IMG/VR virus record: IMGVR_UViG_3300042453_002929
Coordinates: 1-36,910 of that record
From: a virus
DNA: 36,910 nucleotides
Reading direction: 5' to 3' (one strand)
Of this stretch, positions 8,401 to 16,054 are shown piece after piece; within the stretch, counting starts at the first letter, position 1; each line of letters opens with the position of its first letter. The notes beneath the pieces were generated by a model that did no database searches, was not told where the DNA came from, and was given only the letters and a program-made list of their open reading frames with translations. The translations under genes were made by a program, and so were the position numbers.

Positions 8401-11392
8401 CCGGTCGCTCCGCGCTGGCGACATCGAGAAGTTCTTCGCGGACTTCGCCTCTCCTGGCGAGAAGAAGGGAACATGGAAGCCCGGCTCGTATCTCGTCGAT
8501 GAGGTCGTTCCGGTCTTCTCGACGTTCGGCCCGAAGGTCGGCCCGTTCTACGGCAACAACAACGGCGACCTCGACCCGCTGACGGCCGACGTCTGGTTCT
8601 CTCGAACCTGGGGCCGGGTCACCGGCGAGTTGGTGATTCCAGGCAGTCCGACCAAGTCAGCCAAGCAGGCCACGGAACTGGCGAAGGTGATCGGCAAGGC
8701 CAGCGACGACCAGTTGCACGGCATCTCCGGCGCCGCCCTCGCGGACGCCGTGAAGCAAACTAGCGAGACGGGGGCCGTCAGCGATGTACTTCGCGCCTGG
8801 GCTGGTGCGAGGCTCAGGCACTACGCCCGAGGTGACTACAAGGAGAAGACAGGCACCGGCGGCAAACTGAATCGGCTCGCGAAGAACATCGTCGAGAACG
8901 ACACCGCACTCATCGGCGACCCAGGCTCTGGCAGTCGGCGAAGCCACATGATCCGCCTCATGCGGGAAGTCTCGCGAAAGACTGGCACTCCCGTCGCCTA
9001 CCTACAGGACATTCTCTGGCAGGACGAGCAGGATGCTTACGGCGCCCTCGGCGCCATGACCGCGACGAACGTCGGCGAACCGTCGCTCTACTCTGACCAG
9101 ATCAGAAAACTCGCCGCCAACGATGGCAAAAGCCGCAAGCAACGAGCCAAGGCCGATCGCGGCTATCGTCGCAACTACGAGCAGCCCGAGCCCTTCGTCG
9201 ACGACTACGAGCGCGGCGGCCGCGAGCAGATGCTGTGGGACGCCGCATTGGCTCACCTGAGCGACGAAGAGTTCGCCGAGGCCGTCATCAAGTTAGCCGA
9301 GAAGGCGAGGCCGACCGAGGAGCATCGCGAGGAGCGCCGCAACTTCGCAGCGCTCGACTACGGGGTCGAGATTCGCTCCGCCGACTGCGGCCGCGACGAG
9401 GGAGGGAAGTTCGGGCCGAAGAACGAGTGCCAGGAAGAAGGCAGCGGCAGCGACGATCCGCCTCCGCCGTCCTGGGCGAGCAACATCGAACACAGCATGA
9501 AGAAGTCGCGAGGCTACGACGACCCCGCAAACAAGCAGGCGTGGCTGAACCTGTCTGGCACGTTCTATCCAGTCAGGGGAGATCACGGTGAGTTCGCCCT
9601 CAATAACGGAGTCGAGGGCGGCGGCGAAGACCTCCTTGACGCAGGGTGGCTTCGCGTCGCTGGCGTTGGATCGGGGACGCTCTACGTCGGCAACTCTGGC
9701 GGAAAGCCTCCTACCAAGTCGCAAATATCGGCATTGCGGGACTTCGCGATTTCAACCGGAGTCGTGAACCAAGTTGTCTTCGATGACGGGCGATCTCGTC
9801 GCGGGCGAGTTCTCTGGAGCAAGGAAGAATCCCGCTCTGCCGACTGCGGCCGCCAAGACGGCGGGATGTTCGGAGACGGCAACACCTGCGCCAAGGGAGA
9901 CGAAGGACTCTCGAACAGCAAGGGCGAATCGTTCCGTGGCGTTCGTCGCAAGTCTGACAAGACCCAGACGAAGGTGGCCCGCAAACTCTATCAGATGCGG
10001 GTTCCCGAGAAGAACCTCAAGGGGCTCGTCCGCAACCTGGGCGGCAAGGTGAGCAACACGTTCGTCGAGATCGACCCGACTCGCGGCGACGAAGGCGTGA
10101 ACGTCTTCGTCCGCGATCGAGACAACAACGAGACGCACTACATCCACATCGGCTACTACGGCGCGACGATCTACACGACCGACACTAAGCCGGCCGGAGA
10201 AGTGTCTCGCATCCAGGCCGCCGCCAAGGAGTTCCTTCCCAAGACCATCGACAATCGCCTCTGGGGCGCGGGCAACGACTATCCGGTCTATGTCGTCAAC
10301 AGCCCCGACGAGACGTCGAAGCAGTGGGCTGGCCTGTCGGCGAAGCAGCGGCTCAAAAACGAGCGTCGCTCCGCCGACTGCGGCCGCACGGATGACGGGA
10401 AGTTCGGCCCGAAGAACGAGTGTCAGGAGGAGGGCAGCGGCAGCGGCAGCGAGGAGAAGAAGCCCTCAAAGGGTGCCTACCGCGACGCCGCAAACCCGCT
10501 CGCCATCAAGCGAGTCCGAGAGGACATCGACAATGGCAACCTCCAGTATGCCGCCGAGAACATCGAGTTCTTGATGGAGTCGATGCCGCCTTCCGAGGTG
10601 GCGAAAGAACTTGGATTCAAGTCTTTTGATGTCGACGGGTCGTTTGACCGCGACTCGAAGAAAAAAGGCGGCATCCTTTCGTTCTTGCGGGGAGACCCCG
10701 CCAAGTCTGCGGCGAACCATTTGGCGAAACTGGCTCTCGCGGCCAAGCACGAGCCGGGGCTCAAGGAATCGTCAATCAACTTCTCAAAGTTCAACACGAC
10801 CGTGGACTCGATTGCAGCAGAGGCCGGCATCACTCGCCTCTTTGATAAGTTGAAACTGGCTACCGCAATGGCAGGAGTGAAGGCTGCTTGCAACCTGAAG
10901 ACAGGCGCTATCACAGTGGTGCAGGATCGCGCCGGAGACCAGAAAGAACTCACCCGAGCCTATGATAATGGCTGGTTTTCGACGGACGATCCGTCGCACT
11001 ACGTCTTGCACGAGTACGCTCACAAGTTGCAGCACGACGCGATCGCAAGAATGGCCGGCGGCGCGGACAAGATTACGCCCGAAGTCGTTGGAGGTCTTAG
11101 GTCGCAAATCATGGGCGCTATCTCGGCGATCAACAACTCACCGCCACCGCCCGGCCAAACAGGCGTTCTCGATCGCGCGATGGCTGTGTCGATGTACGGA
11201 ATGACTGACCCGCTTGAGTTCTTTGCCGAATACTGGACTGGCGTCACGCTTGGGTACGTTAGGAATGACAAGCAGTTTGACATGATATTCTCGCTTGTCG
11301 GCATGGAGCCGCCAAAGAAGAGCGACTCCGCGACGGTTCGTTACGACGCCAGCGGATTCCCGGGCCGAAAACAAAAGAAAAAGAGGAAGTAG
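5471..11392 (+). CDS. 1973-residue modular head-region protein with six cysteine tags
   Basis: The GTG start overlaps the portal stop. The protein is built of modules, each introduced by a cysteine tag (Cys pairs 27/41, 352/369, 710/727, 1306/1320, 1459/1473, 1637/1651). Modules 1 (about 50-345) and 2 (about 390-690) are paralogues sharing GYRLWPxFGFDAK, then WWxDNGSS and DLKDKxSLGYKK. Module 3 (about 745-1290) is a large domain with LTADVWFSRTWGRVTG and is unrecognised. Module 4 is a short domain of about 110 residues opening AWLNLSGTFYPVRGDHGEF. Module 5 (about 1485-1630) has THYIHIGYYGATIYT and is unknown. Module 6 ends in a zincin-like domain with HEYAHKLQHD (H1847, E1848, H1851) and the downstream helix LEFFAEYWTG, which could supply the third ligand. 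Position between portal and protease suggests a capsid-internal or minor head protein; enzymatic roles are inference. Confidence 0.8.
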   Translation: MIFREATLRGGDYRAIFAETEHRAAGCGQNADGTFAPKNQCQEDGAGGGLPPAARDNSWKTSDSEVTFSGGSKIESLAIAQPKAVAATMKRLGVDDLDSIVAIGGGAVRGSRISVGDMDDEAITVSLTSPVDPSDPSSPNATTSVMLMEGFGEGETVVDYSDFHPGGTLGDAKAQEGGENNAKRLRLASILKERMLESLLAADKAGISKAATMAVGRKGDPYVKGYRLWPTFGFDAKVPKSLMAKIPDEILLKATGVDIPSQGTGRIPREVVIKNLRQQVKSVTIQQLMQFRAGENWWTDNGSSIEMSLDLKDKNSLGYKKFQEELKKLPALKKRNEGRSWYPIDDFERRSCDGSDKDETGRFAAGNDCGGQGQSGGSSPRPPSRAKREQWRKSEDDVVFLDSKSLKEGSPVIGGERLHELAIERPKNVAAALDAVGVKDLDTAVKIGGGAIRGADVRVRNFGPETVSIFISSPIDPDDEDVGSVITSVDLTKYDDGLEVSYGGLNTPKGVSDPSRLDAGARDKTRLRIASLMQERMIESLMSAQKAGAVRASTYAAGDSDDPYYQGYRLWPQFGFDAKLDLTQYQVPPEIVLASFKKKAPESASEAAKQAKKLTSKGFTLQQLISTREGKKWWDDNGSSVDMTIDLKDRKSLGYKKLARLKKLLPKLKERNVAEGRTLLGWLIEEVSRRSMSVMGFFGGLSRAIEQRDCGPSDKKADGTFAPGNDCQEGAGGGDSPKPGGEKPRSVIWTPGQSAGLVTSKARENPPTTRSDDGKRIASTSIPDAHVYEGRGGREFVGTVDVGGALASEQDTIRGEKIDTGKKVLDGAESEYILAALEEQVREATGRGIEPKFYSPEEREEQLAAFAGMIPEVRGGRTKSGAMIEQEDAEHLFRVLQAITSPNASPFINMQRTDSLLQKFFYGDGLVTTSDSLGVTGAGIKKSLRRFQKIVDTLGKRTDGSIDTAAGLRAARELLQGRSLRAGDIEKFFADFASPGEKKGTWKPGSYLVDEVVPVFSTFGPKVGPFYGNNNGDLDPLTADVWFSRTWGRVTGELVIPGSPTKSAKQATELAKVIGKASDDQLHGISGAALADAVKQTSETGAVSDVLRAWAGARLRHYARGDYKEKTGTGGKLNRLAKNIVENDTALIGDPGSGSRRSHMIRLMREVSRKTGTPVAYLQDILWQDEQDAYGALGAMTATNVGEPSLYSDQIRKLAANDGKSRKQRAKADRGYRRNYEQPEPFVDDYERGGREQMLWDAALAHLSDEEFAEAVIKLAEKARPTEEHREERRNFAALDYGVEIRSADCGRDEGGKFGPKNECQEEGSGSDDPPPPSWASNIEHSMKKSRGYDDPANKQAWLNLSGTFYPVRGDHGEFALNNGVEGGGEDLLDAGWLRVAGVGSGTLYVGNSGGKPPTKSQISALRDFAISTGVVNQVVFDDGRSRRGRVLWSKEESRSADCGRQDGGMFGDGNTCAKGDEGLSNSKGESFRGVRRKSDKTQTKVARKLYQMRVPEKNLKGLVRNLGGKVSNTFVEIDPTRGDEGVNVFVRDRDNNETHYIHIGYYGATIYTTDTKPAGEVSRIQAAAKEFLPKTIDNRLWGAGNDYPVYVVNSPDETSKQWAGLSAKQRLKNERRSADCGRTDDGKFGPKNECQEEGSGSGSEEKKPSKGAYRDAANPLAIKRVREDIDNGNLQYAAENIEFLMESMPPSEVAKELGFKSFDVDGSFDRDSKKKGGILSFLRGDPAKSAANHLAKLALAAKHEPGLKESSINFSKFNTTVDSIAAEAGITRLFDKLKLATAMAGVKAACNLKTGAITVVQDRAGDQKELTRAYDNGWFSTDDPSHYVLHEYAHKLQHDAIARMAGGADKITPEVVGGLRSQIMGAISAINNSPPPPGQTGVLDRAMAVSMYGMTDPLEFFAEYWTGVTLGYVRNDKQFDMIFSLVGMEPPKKSDSATVRYDASGFPGRKQKKKRK

Positions 11393-11560
11393 ATGTTCAT
11401 CGCCCCGCAGGAAGACGAGTCGCAGGAAGAGTTCCTGGCTCGCGTCGAGCAGGCCGCAAAACTGCTTGGCGGAAAGTCGCTCTACTCGCTCGCGAAGGGC
11501 AAGAAGCAGCCTGAGCCCGACAAGGAGGACGACAAGGATGTCGATTCCGGAGAAGTATAA
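11393..11560 (+). CDS. Small 55-residue acidic/lysine-rich protein, unknown
   Basis: ATG 11393 directly follows the TAG of the 1973-residue protein, whose last codons (AAGAGGAAG) supply an AGAGG ribosome site. The product begins MFIAPQEDESQEEFLARVEQ, has a short amphipathic segment AAKLLGGKSLYSLAKGKK and ends in an acidic tail. The next gene starts inside its last 23 bp, so it is a proper link in the coupled gene chain. No family is recognised. Like the 51-residue gene at 4912 it is small, highly charged and lies between modular head genes; a scaffold-like or assembly-chaperone role is possible but only a guess. Confidence 0.6.
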   Translation: MFIAPQEDESQEEFLARVEQAAKLLGGKSLYSLAKGKKQPEPDKEDDKDVDSGEV

Positions 11561-14078
11561 GCACATCAACTTCAAGCCCCCGCAGGGAGCCCGCAAGGAG
11601 GCCGAGAAGTCCCTCGCGTGGCGTCGCGAGTTTGGTCGCGGCGGCACGGCCGTCGGCATCGCCAGGGCGAGAGACTTGGCAAACGGAGTCGAACTCTCGC
11701 CGTCGACAGTCCGTCGCATGAAGGCGTTCTTCGATCGCCACCAGAAGAACAAGTCCGCGCCTGGCTGGAGCCCTGACGAGGACGGATTCCCGTCCAACTC
11801 CCGAATCGCGTGGGCCATGTGGGGCTCCGACGCCGGATGGTCGTGGGCCAAGAAGGTCGTCGAGCAGATGAACGCGGCAGACGAGAAGGAGCAGCGAGGC
11901 CTTCGTCCCTACGGCTCGACGCACGGCATGAGGCCGAAAGTCTACGTCGTCCACGGAGCCCCGTGCAGCGGCAAGAAAGACTACGTCGCCAAGCACCTGG
12001 GCGAGAACGACGTCGTGTTCGACTACGACGAGGTCATGGCGGCGGTCTCCGGGCGGCCGATTTACGAGCCGAACCGCAATCTCGTCTCTTATTGTCTGGA
12101 CATAAGAACCCTTATCCTGAAAAAAGCATTGCAGCGATCGGGAGCCGACAAGACCTGGATCATCACGACAAGAGTCGGCGACGACATGAAGTCGCAGTTG
12201 TCGGACATCCCAGTGAAGTACGTCCACATCGACACGCCGAAGGACGAGTGCCTCCAGCGACTGAAGCAGGACGAGAAGCGACAGCCCTTAGCCCAGGAGT
12301 TACGCCAAGTGATCGAAGAGTATTTCAAGACTGGCGACGAGGAGCAGCGTCGAGCCCCCTTGGCCCAGCCGGGCGTCGAGCGTCGATACATCGGCAACTT
12401 CGGCAACGACGAGCGGCTTGACCCGGAACTGCTTCGCATCGAGAAGCGGTCTGACCCCGAGACTGGCAAGCCTCGCACCTACATCATCGGCTATGCGGCT
12501 CGCTTCCATCGCGACAGTTTGCTCTTGGGGGATTTCGTCGAGCAGATTGACCCAGGCGCGTTCGAGATCGTGACGAACCGACAGGACGAGGACGGGAAGC
12601 CCCTGGAGACTCGCTGCCTCTTTAACCACGACCCCAATCACCTCCTGGGTCGGTTTCCGACGACCATGCGAATGGTCGTCGACGACAAGGGGCTGCGGTA
12701 CGAGTGCCTGCTCCCCGAGACTCGCAGTGATCTCGAAGAATTGATCGCCAGAGGCGACCTCAAGGGGTCTTCATTCTCTTTCGTCGTGAGCGAAGGCGGC
12801 GAGCGCTGGACGACGGAAAACGGCCAGTCGCGACGAATCGTGACGAAGGTGAAAGCCATCCTGGACTGCGGCCCCGTGACCTACCCAGCCTACAGCGATT
12901 CTAGTGTGTCGGTTGCGAAGCGGAGTTACGAGCAGTTCGTTGGCAAGCCGCAGCGAAAGCCGCGACGCAAGAGTCGGCTCAAGACGCTGGAGCGTAGGGC
13001 CGAGTCGCTGCGAGCCAGGATCGCCGCCGAGGCTTTTCTTGCCGAACGTCGCGACTGCGGCCGCGAGCAGGACGGGAAGTTCGGCTCCGAAAACAAGTGC
13101 CAGGACGGGGCCGGCGGGGCATCTGGCAGTTCGGCATCCTTGGATCAGAACAAGGTTAGCGCGCAAGTGGCTTCGGTATCGGGAATCGGTCGGACTTGGA
13201 AGGTGAACACGCAGAAGGACGGTAGCGTCCACATTAATGGGGCCGCAGGAGAAATCACAGTCAGCAAGAACGCGCCGGCGCACGGGGTCAAAGGGAAGAG
13301 CAATCTCCACTTCAACCCCAGCGGCGGAGGAAAAGAAATTGCGAAACTCGCCACCGACGCAGCAAAGGCGACCGGGTCTGAGACGGTCTCTGTACAGTCA
13401 TGGAGCCCGGAACACGACGAGGCCCTCAAGGCGAATGGGTTCAAGAAAACAGGCGGTGCTTTCACCAAGTCCGAGGATCACGACATTTGGGTCAAAGACT
13501 TGACGAAGGAAAAGAAGTCGTCCCGGTCTGAGCGACGCGACTGCGGCCGAGGCGACGACGGCAAGTTTGGCTCCGGCAACAAGTGCCAGGAGGACGAAAG
13601 CAGCAGCAGCGAGCCCAAGTCTGGCAATCGGCCTCAAGGCAGCAAGGCCGAGAAAGCCGCAGCCGAGCAGCGGCCTCCCGTCGGCGAAGAGAGTCCCAAG
13701 TACATGGAACTCTCGCGGCCGATGACATCCGGCAAGGCGAAGGCGGCACAGAAGTTCGCCGACGCGGCCCGCAAGCGGCAGGAGGCGAAGACGAAGGAGA
13801 AGTCGACCGACGCCGGCGACGATGGCTCCGGCGTCCAGACCTGGAGCAAGGGCGACGCCTACCCGTGGACGGCGAAGCAAGTCGGCGACAGCAGCAAGGG
13901 CGGCTACGTCCAGGCGCAGCATCCTGACGGCACCAAGACGAAGAAGTACGAGTTTCCCGCCGGCAGCGATGGCTCTGATGCCTACCGCAAGGCCGAGGAT
14001 GAGATCAAGCAGAAGAAGAAGCGGTCTCTCTCGATCAAGGCCGCCGAACTGCGGTCGTTCCTGGAAGCGAGGCGATGA
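11538..14078 (+). CDS. Prohead protease (S78/U35-like) fused to a P-loop kinase-like domain and two cysteine-tag modules
   Basis: The start is ATG 11538 (MSIPEKYKHINFKPPQG), preceded by ACAAGGA; the frame extends upstream but that sequence is not protein-like. Of 846 residues, about 5-110 form a domain seen fused to phage proteases (LAWRREFGRGGTAVGIARAR, then DGFPSNSRIAWAMWG). Residues 135-250 are a P-loop kinase-like domain with GAPCSGKK (140-147) and VKYVHIDTPKDECLQR. Residues 300-470 are the HK97-type prohead protease: GYAARFHRDSLLLGDFVEQI, the catalytic-His motif FNHDPNH (H364) and SSFSF with probable nucleophile S412. The protease normally trims capsid delta domains and scaffold. Tags follow at C507/C521 and C669/C683, the first leading to an acetyltransferase-like segment (EALKANGFKKTGG), the second to a charged C-terminus. 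The stop overlaps the next start (ATGA). Confidence 0.88.
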   Translation: MSIPEKYKHINFKPPQGARKEAEKSLAWRREFGRGGTAVGIARARDLANGVELSPSTVRRMKAFFDRHQKNKSAPGWSPDEDGFPSNSRIAWAMWGSDAGWSWAKKVVEQMNAADEKEQRGLRPYGSTHGMRPKVYVVHGAPCSGKKDYVAKHLGENDVVFDYDEVMAAVSGRPIYEPNRNLVSYCLDIRTLILKKALQRSGADKTWIITTRVGDDMKSQLSDIPVKYVHIDTPKDECLQRLKQDEKRQPLAQELRQVIEEYFKTGDEEQRRAPLAQPGVERRYIGNFGNDERLDPELLRIEKRSDPETGKPRTYIIGYAARFHRDSLLLGDFVEQIDPGAFEIVTNRQDEDGKPLETRCLFNHDPNHLLGRFPTTMRMVVDDKGLRYECLLPETRSDLEELIARGDLKGSSFSFVVSEGGERWTTENGQSRRIVTKVKAILDCGPVTYPAYSDSSVSVAKRSYEQFVGKPQRKPRRKSRLKTLERRAESLRARIAAEAFLAERRDCGREQDGKFGSENKCQDGAGGASGSSASLDQNKVSAQVASVSGIGRTWKVNTQKDGSVHINGAAGEITVSKNAPAHGVKGKSNLHFNPSGGGKEIAKLATDAAKATGSETVSVQSWSPEHDEALKANGFKKTGGAFTKSEDHDIWVKDLTKEKKSSRSERRDCGRGDDGKFGSGNKCQEDESSSSEPKSGNRPQGSKAEKAAAEQRPPVGEESPKYMELSRPMTSGKAKAAQKFADAARKRQEAKTKEKSTDAGDDGSGVQTWSKGDAYPWTAKQVGDSSKGGYVQAQHPDGTKTKKYEFPAGSDGSDAYRKAEDEIKQKKKRSLSIKAAELRSFLEARR

Positions 14079-16054
14079 ACGGCATCGAGTGTCGCATCGC
14101 CTCGTTGCGGGCCTTCGTGGAGGCTCGCGACAGGCAGTTGGAACTGTCGTTCGGCGACGACAACTGCGGTCGACAAGAGGGCGGGAAGTTCGGCCCTGGC
14201 AACTCTTGCCAGGAAGACGGAGATGGCGGTCAGAGCGTCGCCGCGTCGATCCGTCGCCAAGCGGCCGAAACAGATGGCGCTTCGTTCAGTGGCGCAGACG
14301 TCCCGAAAGCGTTCGGCGCCGCCAAGAGCGTTAGGATTTCAGGCGCAGAAGACGCGCTGAAAGTCTTCGACTCGCTTGCTCGCGACGGCATGACGTTCAG
14401 TCAGGCGATCGCGATGACTCCCGGAGCGAGAGAGAAAGACGCCGAGGTGCGAATCAGAGGCACTCATCGCTCTGATGGGTCTGGCTATATCTCGGCGGAG
14501 GTCATTGTTCCGCTCGACATTCCAACAGACCAGACCGGCGGCGAGGTTGAGTCTGTGCGAATCAAGACAGAGGTCGAGCGATTCTCAGAGGGGTCGGAGC
14601 AGCCCTCCGGCGTCACTCGATCTGGGGTCGCATTTGACTCGCCGGTGAAGTCGGGGCTTCACCTCGACCTTCTCTCAGTCTCCCGCTCGACCCAGCGGCT
14701 AATCGTCAAAGGTCACGAGGCGTTGAAGACGCCCGAAGCAGAGCGAACACCCGAGCAAGTGGCAGCGATCGAACTCGGAGCCAGAGTCGAGCGACAAATC
14801 TCCTCGAAGATGCTCTCCATGATGGTTGACGCGATCTCAGCCGCCGAAGAGGCGGGCGTCGGCGCTGTCTACACCTACGGAGCCGGCGGAGGCAGCGGCT
14901 CCACAAACTTGGGCGAGAACCCAGACACCTATCGAGGCTACGCGCTCTGGGGGCGATTCGGCCTCGACGGAGTGGTCGTCAAGCCGGGATGGGGAGGTGA
15001 AGTGGACAGGAAACTCTCTGATATCGCCGACAGCCAGGATCATCCAGACCGAGGAGTGCTGACTGAGGAGTCGTGGCAGAAGTACCGGAGTGGTCAAAAC
15101 TTGACCCTGCAAGACTTGATGGAAACCAAGCAAGGGGAGCGGTTCTGGAGGCAGTACGGCTCAGGGACGTACTTCGCGCTGAACCTGAAGGACAAGGACT
15201 CCAAGGGCTACAGAAAGTTTCTGAAAATGAAGAAGGCCGCCAACCGCGCTGGCAACTCTCGCGCGTTTTTTTGGTGGCTTGCCGAACACCGAGGTGACCC
15301 TATGGACTATTTCAAGATCGAAAAACGCAACTGCGGCAACGGCGCTGGCGGCTTCCAGAAGGGCAACACCTGCGCCGGGCAGGCCGTCGCTGACGTAGCG
15401 GGCGGCGCCGCTAAAGGGGCTGTCGTTGGCGCTGCCGCAGCCGTCGGCAAAACCGGCGGCTTCCCTCCGGCGGTCGCCGCTGGGGCCGCGGGCGGCGCTG
15501 CCGTCGGCGCGGTGAAGGGCCTCTACGACAACCGGATGCGACCCACCCGGGCCGGCAAGGCGATCAAGGCGATCGGAACGTCGGACGAGCAAGTCGCGTC
15601 GATGGTGAAGGGCCTGGGCGGAAGCCCGAAGTCGATCGCCGAGGCGGACGGCAAGTCTGCGGTAACGCTTTCGGTTAAGGACAAGGACGGCAAGTCGCAG
15701 TTCGATGTCCGGATGACCAAGTCCGAGGTGCGAATCAAGCCCGCGTCAGGGCGACAGAACCTCACCGCAGGCGACATCAAGCAGATCAAGAAGATCGCCG
15801 AGGAGAACTCGCCCAAGAGCGTCAAGGTCGTGGTCGATGCCGTCCCGACGTCGGTGCTGGCGAAGATCGTCAAGGCGGGGGCTTCGCTAGCCCTGGACGC
15901 CACCGGGGCGCTCGTGGCGGCGTTCGTTGTGCCTTCTGTTCCGGCAATCGCAGGCACCGCAATCGAAGCGACCACCGGCATTGATATCGAGAAGACCAAG
16001 GCGGCCCAGTGGGTGGGCGAGAAAGTCTTGGGCAACCTTCCCAAGAGGAGATAA
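14075..16054 (+). CDS. 659-residue modular head-region protein with two cysteine tags and a glycine-zipper region
   Basis: The first cysteine tag (C31/C45) leads to a third paralogue of the domain seen twice in the 1973-residue protein: RGYALWGRFGLDG, LTLQDLMETKQGERFWRQYG and LNLKDKDSKGYRKF (about residues 50-395). The second, shorter tag (C420/C433) leads to an Ala/Gly-rich stretch of about 45 residues with small-residue periodicity (AKGAVVGAAAAVGKTGG, then AAGAAGGAAVGAVKG). This resembles glycine zippers of membrane-inserting proteins. A further small domain follows, then a hydrophobic segment LVAAFVVPSVPAIAGTAIEA. No signal peptide is seen. A protein made in the head block with a potential membrane-active tail could be ejected with the DNA; that is inference. 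Confidence 0.75.
   Translation: MNGIECRIASLRAFVEARDRQLELSFGDDNCGRQEGGKFGPGNSCQEDGDGGQSVAASIRRQAAETDGASFSGADVPKAFGAAKSVRISGAEDALKVFDSLARDGMTFSQAIAMTPGAREKDAEVRIRGTHRSDGSGYISAEVIVPLDIPTDQTGGEVESVRIKTEVERFSEGSEQPSGVTRSGVAFDSPVKSGLHLDLLSVSRSTQRLIVKGHEALKTPEAERTPEQVAAIELGARVERQISSKMLSMMVDAISAAEEAGVGAVYTYGAGGGSGSTNLGENPDTYRGYALWGRFGLDGVVVKPGWGGEVDRKLSDIADSQDHPDRGVLTEESWQKYRSGQNLTLQDLMETKQGERFWRQYGSGTYFALNLKDKDSKGYRKFLKMKKAANRAGNSRAFFWWLAEHRGDPMDYFKIEKRNCGNGAGGFQKGNTCAGQAVADVAGGAAKGAVVGAAAAVGKTGGFPPAVAAGAAGGAAVGAVKGLYDNRMRPTRAGKAIKAIGTSDEQVASMVKGLGGSPKSIAEADGKSAVTLSVKDKDGKSQFDVRMTKSEVRIKPASGRQNLTAGDIKQIKKIAEENSPKSVKVVVDAVPTSVLAKIVKAGASLALDATGALVAAFVVPSVPAIAGTAIEATTGIDIEKTKAAQWVGEKVLGNLPKRR

Larger units (their letters stand above)
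4314..15374 (+). repeat. Dispersed cysteine-tag repeat, 11 copies in four genes
   Basis: First-to-second cysteine codon positions are 4323/4365, 5549/5591, 6524/6575, 7598/7649, 9386/9428, 9845/9887, 10379/10421, 13056/13098, 13542/13584, 14165/14207 and 15332/15371. The consensus is D-C-G-R-x-D-x-G-K-F-G-P-x-N-x-C-Q-E/D, with a cysteine distance of 14 residues in eight copies, 17 in two and 13 in one, followed by a Gly/Ser/acid-rich linker. Copies at 4314, 9377, 9836 and 10370 are also very alike in DNA (for example CCGACTGCGGCCGC and GAAGTTCGG blocks). A Cys-free relative (RDExGKF..G followed by a Gly-rich run) is familiar from linkers in other phage head proteins. The role of the tag (linker, disulfide or metal site, cleavage or packaging signal) is not known to me. 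Confidence 0.88.

Noticed and set aside
11295-11537. Upstream in-frame extension of the protease fusion gene
   Set aside because: The extra residues are an Arg/Ser-rich reading of the end of the 1973-residue protein and the 55-residue gene in another frame; family similarity begins at ATG 11538.
4314-15374. CRISPR array or intein series behind the regularly recurring tags
   Set aside because: The repeats are coding, unequally spaced (about 400 to 2600 bp), have no palindromic repeat unit, and the cysteine spacing lacks intein splicing blocks.
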